Source: Synechococcus sp. AG-679-B05 (GTDB taxonomy: Bacteria; Cyanobacteriota; Cyanobacteriia; PCC-6307; Cyanobiaceae). From it: a stretch of 40,156 bases of DNA. Made by a program: the position numbers and the translations under genes. Shown here piece after piece: positions 35,379 to 40,156 of this stretch. Numbering within the stretch: position 1 is the stretch's first letter; each line of letters opens with the position of its first letter. The stretch lies in assembly GCA_003210795.1 (NCBI GenBank), contig QCUJ01000012.1, positions 1 through 40,156 on the forward strand, in the 5' to 3' direction. The notes below the pieces were generated by a model. It saw only the letters and a program-made list of their open reading frames with translations. It made no database searches and was not told the DNA's origin.

Positions 35379-35613
35379 AGTTGTAATCACCCCCGGGCTC
35401 CAGCTTGTAATCCGCACGCACCAAAAAGCGCAGCAAAGCGTCCTCAATCAGAGCTCGGCCCAGAGAGGGTTCGACGCGAAGCTCCCCACGATCGAATGCC
35501 CAGCGGAACGTCCACTCATATCCCCCGGCGGACACTTCCCCCTCCAGGAACTGGTCCCGGAAACATTGGCGGTCTACACGCAGATGGGCCCTCGTAGCAG
35601 GCAGTGGCGTCAT
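35356..35613 (-). CDS. DUF3146 family small protein
   Basis: The protein of 85 residues has E-G-E-V-S-A-G-G-Y-E-W-T-F-R-W, G-E-L-R-V-E-P-S-L-G-R-A-L-I and L-E-P-G-G-D-Y-N-F-T-V-R-A-R-F, the pattern of cyanobacterial DUF3146. It has a predicted beta-rich fold and no signal or membrane span. ATG 35613 overlaps the stop of pth by 4 bases, so they are cotranscribed. Function is unknown. Confidence 0.9.
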   Translation of the reverse strand: MTPLPATRAHLRVDRQCFRDQFLEGEVSAGGYEWTFRWAFDRGELRVEPSLGRALIEDALLRFLVRADYKLEPGGDYNFTVRARF

Positions 35614-36221
35614 TCCTCGGCCGGATAACGGAAGCCATTGATCCAGTTGCCGGCTCGATCCAGACCCAGCCGCTGAATCCGAACGACAGCCTCTAAAACG
35701 CCATCCAATACCGCATCAACACTGGTCTGTTCAGATTTACTGAAGGAACCCAACACGTGCGAAACGGTTTTTGCTCGACGCTCTTCGGGGTTCTCAGCAG
35801 GAGCTCCGATTCCGATCCGCAGGCGGGGAAACACCTGAGAACCCAGGTGCTGGATTGTGCTGCGCAGACCGTTATGGCCTCCAGCACCGCCTTGAGCCCG
35901 CAGCCGCAGGCGGCCGAGGGGGATATCCATGTCATCCACCAACACCAGAAGCTGCTCTGGAGCAAAGCCGTACCAGTCAAGGGCAGCTCGGATCGAACGA
36001 CCGCTGTCATTCATGTACGTCTGCGGCATCAACAGCCTCAGCCGCTGGTCACCAACTCCCATTTCTGCAGCAAGACCATGCAGCTTGGTTTGCTGTCGAA
36101 AAATAAATCCGGTGGAGGAGGCCATCCTCTCCAGGGCCATGAAGCCGATGTTGTGTCGTGTACCTGAGTACTTGCTGCCTGGATTGCCCAGACCAACAAT
36201 CATCTTCAGCCCCTCAGCCAT
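35610..36221 (-). CDS. pth: Peptidyl-tRNA hydrolase
   Basis: Pth releases tRNA from dropped-off peptidyl-tRNAs. The 203 residues begin I-V-G-L-G-N-P-G-S-K-Y-S-G-T-R-H-N-I-G-F with the active-site Asn and His, followed by T-Y-M-N-D-S-G and V-D-D-M-D-I-P-L-G-R-L-R with the catalytic Asp, and G-G-H-N-G-L-R-S-T. ATG 36221 is close behind tatA (6 bases). The minus-strand order psbH-tatA-pth-DUF3146 suggests one transcript. Confidence 0.97.
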   Translation of the reverse strand: MAEGLKMIVGLGNPGSKYSGTRHNIGFMALERMASSTGFIFRQQTKLHGLAAEMGVGDQRLRLLMPQTYMNDSGRSIRAALDWYGFAPEQLLVLVDDMDIPLGRLRLRAQGGAGGHNGLRSTIQHLGSQVFPRLRIGIGAPAENPEERRAKTVSHVLGSFSKSEQTSVDAVLDGVLEAVVRIQRLGLDRAGNWINGFRYPAEE

Positions 36222-36227
36222 TGAAGT

Positions 36228-36461
36228 TCAGACGCTGGGAGTCGTCTCGTCGTCTTCGATCGACTCAGAGCTCGGCAGAGATTCGGGCTCAGCCATCGCT
36301 TTGTTGATTTCCCGCTCAAATTCCTTCGAGGCAGATTGAAACCCTTTCAAGGTCTTACCAAGGGTGCGACCCAGTTCAGGAAGGCGCTTGGGACCGAACA
36401 CAAGCAATGCAACGGCACCGATCACCGCCATTTCTGGGAGGCCGACGCCGAAAACATTCAT
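36228..36461 (-). CDS. tatA: Twin-arginine translocase subunit TatA/E
   Basis: TatA forms the pore-like part of the twin-arginine export system. The 77 residues have one membrane span (P-E-M-A-V-I-G-A-V-A-L-L-V-F) directly followed by the hinge F-G-P-K-R-L-P-E-L-G-R-T-L-G-K and an amphipathic helix, then an acidic tail. It is 9 bases downstream of psbH and 6 upstream of pth. Assignment to TatA rather than TatB/Hcf106 rests on length and on the F-G-P-K-R-L-P-E-L-G motif. Confidence 0.94.
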   Translation of the reverse strand: MNVFGVGLPEMAVIGAVALLVFGPKRLPELGRTLGKTLKGFQSASKEFEREINKAMAEPESLPSSESIEDDETTPSV

Positions 36462-36470
36462 GGATTGCGA

Positions 36471-36671
36471 TCAGCCGAGACCGTTCCAGTTCACGTTGAT
36501 GCCCTCAAGGATCAACGACTTGTTGTACAGCTGAAGGATGACCAGCAGGAACACCAGGAACAGCACCATGAAGATGCCCATCACAGGGGTGGTGCCCCAG
36601 CCAGGAACTACCTTGCCGTACTCGGAGTTAAGTGGGCGGAGGAGGTCTCCCAGACGGGTGCGTTGAGCCAT
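36471..36671 (-). CDS. psbH: Photosystem II protein PsbH
   Basis: PsbH is a single-span subunit at the acceptor side of photosystem II, needed for stable CP47 binding and repair. The 66 residues run from the N-terminal [23 protein letters not shown], through the membrane span [17 protein letters not shown], to I-N-V-N-W. It is divergent from psbN, with 84 bases between; on the minus strand TACAGT is a weak -10 candidate there. tatA follows after 9 bases. Confidence 0.98.
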   Translation of the reverse strand: MAQRTRLGDLLRPLNSEYGKVVPGWGTTPVMGIFMVLFLVFLLVILQLYNKSLILEGINVNWNGLG

Positions 36672-36755
36672 GGCGACGCTTGGGTCTCAGTTGTTGAGAA
36701 GTCCGGGTACTGTAGGGGCCAGCTCCGATTTGGGGGCTAATCCTGTCGAGATTTG

Positions 36756-36896
36756 ATGGAAACCACCTCACCTGCCCTTTCGGTCGCCATCGGCGTCCTT
36801 GCTGTTTTGTTTGGTATGACGGGATTTGGCGTCTATCAGTCTTTCGGCCCGCCTTCAAAGGGATTGGATGATCCCTTTGATGATCACGAAGATTGA
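36756..36896 (+). CDS. psbN: PsbN, photosystem II assembly protein
   Basis: PsbN assists photosystem II assembly and repair rather than being a stable subunit. The 46 residues have one membrane span (L-S-V-A-I-G-V-L-A-V-L-F-G-M-T-G-F-G-V-Y) followed by the typical [17 protein letters not shown] tail. It lies opposite psbH, the usual arrangement. Its last 13 bases overlap the convergent GH38 gene. Confidence 0.95.
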   Translation: METTSPALSVAIGVLAVLFGMTGFGVYQSFGPPSKGLDDPFDDHED

Positions 36897-39874
36897 AGCA
36901 GCTGCAATTCCACCAGTTCACCTGGCCCCAGTACGACAGCGTCCGATAGAACGCCACCGCGCCGCAGCTGCCAACCATCCCCCGGAAACCAGCGGCAGCG
37001 TGATGCTCCCGGGTTGAGCAATCTCATTCTCGCTCCATCGGGCCAGGATCCAAGGGCAATGGGGCAAAGCTGCTTAGGGAGCGCCGGAAGCCACCTGCGG
37101 CTTATCGCCCCCCGTAGTGGGCCATGCCAACCCGGCTCGCGAAACGCGATCGATGCCTGGGGGACCCCCGTCTGCGCCCATCCCCCCTGCAATGGATGCA
37201 GGGCAACCCTCATCCGGTGGCGTCCTTGATCACCTGAGGGATCAGGCCAGGTCGCCCCCCGCAGCAGCGACATCCCGAGTCGTTCGGGTGAAGCGTCAAC
37301 ACCCTGGGGCCCGTCAAGCAACACCGCCAGACCTCCGCCGGGGGCCGCTGACTGGGATGCAAACCACGAAATCACAGGGACCTCCCAGCGTTCCCGCTCC
37401 CGCTGCGTCTGCGGCAAAGCTGGTCGTTCGATCACTCCGCCACTGGTGTCAGCCGCCACTCGCAAAGCCTTTTGAGCCAGTGGCACCTCCAGTCGCAGCA
37501 ATTCGTGCCGCTGCTGCCAGTTGACACTGGCCACCAGCTCGATCCAGGGACAATCAGCCCGGAGCCGCAGATCCAGACGCAGCTCACTGGTCCCCACCTG
37601 AAACCGCTGCACCGCCAACACCATCAAGGGGCCGGCTTCGCGCAACTCAGGAGGACCCAGTGACTGCAGAGGCAGAGGGTGCTCGCGGTAATTGGCAGCG
37701 AGATCCCAGGCATCCCAGAATTCACCTCGATCGCGATAGCGGCTCAATTTCAGCGGACCGGACAGCTGCTCAACGCCATCGGGACCCTGCAGAGATATCA
37801 AGCCATCTCGGCAGATTTGGCAGGTCAACAAACCGTTACTGAATCGCCAGCCTCCAGAGGTCTGAGCCTCCACCAGCAAAGGACGCCGCGGTTCCGATTG
37901 GGACGCTCGCCATGGCTCGGACATCCAGGAAGGAGATGGGTCCAAAGCGACGCAACTGATGCCGTCCTGCGCTGGCAGCTGCACCCAGACTCCACCGGAA
38001 CCACAGGGCTGCTGCGGCAGCAGCCGATCGTCCTCACACCATGAACCTTCAGGAAGGCGCAGCAGCGGCGACCAACGCGCCAGAGGCTGCAAGCCTATCC
38101 AGAGCCAGGGAATGAAATCAGGCGCAGGCCCTGGCTTTGCAGGAAACAGACGGGCGAGGCCGGCATCGCGTTCGTTGCGGGCCTGACGACGGGCGCGGAG
38201 CCAAACCGGCTCCGCCTGTTCAAACACCTCTGGGATCGATGTGCCGGGCAGGATGTCGTGAAATTGTTGGAACAACAACTGGCGCCACTCCGCCGGAACA
38301 GCTGGCAACCCAACCCAGCTCAACAGCGTGGCAACGGTGTCCTGTTCCCGCAGCAGCCGTTCAAGGGTGCGATTGTGCCGCTTTTGATCCGGCCTGCTGG
38401 TGGCACATCCCCGGTGCAGCTCGAGATAGAGCTCGTCGCGCCACACCGGCAGTGTCGAAGCAAGAGGCTCCAGAGCCTCTAAGTAGCTGCGTAGTGATCC
38501 AGGTTGCTGGGGCAGCGCCAAACGTTCGGGCTGCCACAAGGCCATCTGTTCGAGCATTTCCTCGGTCGGTCCGCCGCCGTGATCACCCACGCCGGGGATC
38601 CAGAGGGACGCATCCACACCCGTCTGCTCCCGCCAGGCACGCTGTTCCTGCAGCATCTCAAGAGGATCACCACGGCGACCGATCGGTGGAAGCATCAGGC
38701 TGAGCAGCTCAGATCCATCTCTTCCCCGCCAGCGGAACAGGCGATGGGGCAAGGGATTGGATGCATTCCAGGCCAGTTTGTGGGTGCAGAACCAGCGCAC
38801 CCCGGTCTGGTTGGCCACCGCGGGCAAGCCCGAGGCAAAACCAAAGCTGTCGGGCAGCCAGGCCAAATTGTGATTCCATTCCGGGAAGGTGCAGTTGCTG
38901 TGGGCCTGCCCCTCGCTGAACTGCTGCCAGAGAGACGCGGTGCTGATCAGCACACAATCGTTCTCGACCCAGGGACCGTTGATCGGCTCCCACCGGCCGG
39001 CTTGACTGGCGCGGCGGATGGAGGCGAACAGCTCCGGTCGATGCCTTTGGAGCCAGTCATAGAGAGCAGGAGTGGAATGGGCGAAACGGAGCTGCGGCCA
39101 GCGCTCCATCAGGTCAAGGGCGGATCGGAAGGTTCGTTCAGCCGCTTGCCACGTGTCCGCGACCGGCCAGAGCCAGGCCAGGTCGAGATGAGCGTGGCCC
39201 AGCCAGTGCACCGCGCCCGGCGGAGCGGGCGCCGCGGCCAGCCGCTGGGACACGGCATCGACAGCCGCCTGTTCGAGGGGATCAAGTTGTTGCCAGTCAT
39301 CGGGAAGCTCACCACCGGCGGCGAGATGAAGCTCCAGAGCTTCCGGCAGCAGGATCCCATTCGGGTCATGGTCTGGCCGCCCGGGTTCCCGATCCAGCGA
39401 GCTGCTGATCAGAGCGCCATCGTCATGCAGCGGACTGCAGAGCTCCAGCTGCAGCTCCAACGCCACACCGGTCCGGCAGCGGTCCGGAAGTGTCCAGCGA
39501 CAGGCGGTATCGAACAGATCCCCCTCGTGAACAAGAACACCATCCACCCAGAGCCGGGCCGCTTCCGCCCACCAACTCAGACACAGCCGAACCCGACTGC
39601 CATCTCCGTCCCGCCACTCCTCAGGGCAATGCAACCGCAGCTCCAACCGTAACCACTGACGACCCCGGGGCCAGATCAACAAACCCCGCTCAGCCCAGTC
39701 AGGGCGGTGGGTTAATCCCCAATCTTCCTCAATAAATCGCTGCCGCTCCGGAGTGCCACAACGGCACCATGCGGGCCTGAGATCGCGACGCGTGCGACTG
39801 CGAAACGTTTCAATCCACGCCGTTCGCCTGGCCTGAAAGGGGTCCTTTCCCCGAATACCGCTGTCATGCCCCAT
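36884..39874 (-). CDS. Alpha-mannosidase (glycoside hydrolase family 38)
   Basis: The 996-residue protein has the GH38 layout: an N-terminal beta domain, the catalytic domain from [12 protein letters not shown] at about 225 with zinc-binding H and D, the nucleophile Asp in W-L-P-D-S-F-G-F-A near 344, and a long C-terminal beta-sandwich. It should remove alpha-mannose from a glycan or degradation product. No signal peptide is evident, so it probably acts in the cytoplasm. It fills the space between psbN and psbI, which is an unexpected neighbour; its own start ATG 39874 faces psbI by 37 bases. Confidence 0.93.
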   Translation of the reverse strand: MGHDSGIRGKDPFQARRTAWIETFRSRTRRDLRPAWCRCGTPERQRFIEEDWGLTHRPDWAERGLLIWPRGRQWLRLELRLHCPEEWRDGDGSRVRLCLSWWAEAARLWVDGVLVHEGDLFDTACRWTLPDRCRTGVALELQLELCSPLHDDGALISSSLDREPGRPDHDPNGILLPEALELHLAAGGELPDDWQQLDPLEQAAVDAVSQRLAAAPAPPGAVHWLGHAHLDLAWLWPVADTWQAAERTFRSALDLMERWPQLRFAHSTPALYDWLQRHRPELFASIRRASQAGRWEPINGPWVENDCVLISTASLWQQFSEGQAHSNCTFPEWNHNLAWLPDSFGFASGLPAVANQTGVRWFCTHKLAWNASNPLPHRLFRWRGRDGSELLSLMLPPIGRRGDPLEMLQEQRAWREQTGVDASLWIPGVGDHGGGPTEEMLEQMALWQPERLALPQQPGSLRSYLEALEPLASTLPVWRDELYLELHRGCATSRPDQKRHNRTLERLLREQDTVATLLSWVGLPAVPAEWRQLLFQQFHDILPGTSIPEVFEQAEPVWLRARRQARNERDAGLARLFPAKPGPAPDFIPWLWIGLQPLARWSPLLRLPEGSWCEDDRLLPQQPCGSGGVWVQLPAQDGISCVALDPSPSWMSEPWRASQSEPRRPLLVEAQTSGGWRFSNGLLTCQICRDGLISLQGPDGVEQLSGPLKLSRYRDRGEFWDAWDLAANYREHPLPLQSLGPPELREAGPLMVLAVQRFQVGTSELRLDLRLRADCPWIELVASVNWQQRHELLRLEVPLAQKALRVAADTSGGVIERPALPQTQRERERWEVPVISWFASQSAAPGGGLAVLLDGPQGVDASPERLGMSLLRGATWPDPSGDQGRHRMRVALHPLQGGWAQTGVPQASIAFREPGWHGPLRGAISRRWLPALPKQLCPIALGSWPDGARMRLLNPGASRCRWFPGDGWQLRRGGVLSDAVVLGPGELVELQLLQSS

Positions 39875-39911
39875 AGGATGCTGTCGCAGTCACAGACGAC
39901 GGTCGGTCTCC

Positions 39912-40031
39912 ATGCTCGCCCTCAAGATCTCCGTTTACTCGGTCGTCTTCTTCTTTCTGGGAATTTTCATATTCGGTTTTCTGGCGAGCGATCCCAGTCG
40001 GACCCCCAGCAGGAAGGATCTCGAAGACTGA
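39912..40031 (+). CDS. psbI: Photosystem II reaction centre protein PsbI
   Basis: PsbI is a small subunit next to D1/CP43 in photosystem II. The 39 residues start [20 protein letters not shown] with the membrane span, then [11 protein letters not shown] and a charged end K-D-L-E-D. This is the family pattern. It starts at ATG 39912 and is divergent from the GH38 gene. Confidence 0.96.
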   Translation: MLALKISVYSVVFFFLGIFIFGFLASDPSRTPSRKDLED

Positions 40032-40074
40032 CTCTGGCAGCCGAGGCAGACCGCGCCAGACACTGGTCTGCCCC

Positions 40075-40156
40075 ATGCTGATCCATGCTTTAGAGCTGCC
40101 AGGATCCTGGCTGCTGATCGAAGCACTTGGCGTCGTCTCGCCTCGCATTGACCTTT
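40075..40156 (+). CDS. Start of an unidentified gene, cut by the window edge
   Basis: From ATG 40075, 27 codons are open to the end of the window (M-L-I-H-A-L-E-L-P-G-S-W-L-L-I-E-A-L-G-V). It lies 43 bases after psbI on the same strand. Too little is visible for identification, and it may be chance. Confidence 0.4.
   Translation, partial: MLIHALELPGSWLLIEALGVVSPRIDL

Noticed and set aside
38504-39652. 382-codon open frame antisense to the GH38 gene
   Set aside because: A shadow frame with Gln/Pro/Arg-rich, non-protein-like composition.
1-40156. CRISPR arrays, transposases, integrases, toxin-antitoxin or restriction genes
   Set aside because: Looked for on both strands; nothing beyond core cyanobacterial genes was seen.

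Overview
The window looks like chromosome from a marine picocyanobacterium, most likely a Synechococcus (subcluster 5.1-like) or a close Cyanobium/Prochlorococcus relative. The evidence is the gene content: photosystem II genes (psbO, psbH, psbN, psbI), the carotene hydroxylase crtR, the nitrogen regulator ntcA with a textbook NtcA-type promoter, ictB, a type II NADH dehydrogenase, ThyX instead of ThyA, and many small cyanobacteria-only families (DUF2555, Ycf20, DUF3177, DUF3084, DUF3146). The DNA is moderately GC-rich. Genes are tightly packed on both strands, often overlapping, and no gap exceeds about 200 bases. No insertion sequence, prophage, CRISPR array or integrase was seen. The organism call rests on recognised gene content, not on a search.

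Layout. 1-1.5 kb: end of a surface-glycan-type locus (glycosyltransferase-9-like fragment interrupted upstream by an in-frame TAG, then a TylF-like methyltransferase with altered metal ligands). 1.7-9.6 kb: aroC, then a long minus-strand run (coaBC, psbO, sat, ftsH, eda-like, a basic-tailed small protein) with a strong terminator between psbO and sat. 9.6-16 kb: tRNA-Ala(CGC), small membrane proteins, NDH-2, pyrB and a 3-methyladenine glycosylase, a YhhQ-type transporter, an unassigned 47-residue membrane peptide, a creatininase-family hydrolase and gatC. 15.9-20.8 kb: crtR, tRNA-Leu(UAG), a Ycf66-like membrane protein, ileS and a small conserved protein. 20.8-29.6 kb: DUF3177; a plus-strand run FIST protein-trmB-ictB-GlcNAc kinase-like; then glmM and a lytic transglycosylase, which together suggest peptidoglycan turnover. 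29.6-35.4 kb: HCF164-like thioredoxin, thyX, dcd, cobO-like, rph, ntcA, DUF3084 and a RuvC-like protein. 35.4-40.2 kb: DUF3146, pth, tatA, psbH, psbN, a 996-residue GH38 alpha-mannosidase, psbI and the start of an unidentified gene.

Most of the window is ordinary core genome, and I did not find a clear new multi-gene system. The points most worth a second look are the unassigned 47-residue peptide (14603-14746), the CobO-like protein without a Walker A lysine, the Eda-like protein without its substrate arginine, the RHH-like protein with a histone-H1-like tail, the wall-recycling neighbourhood, and the NtcA promoter that overlaps the rph stop codon.
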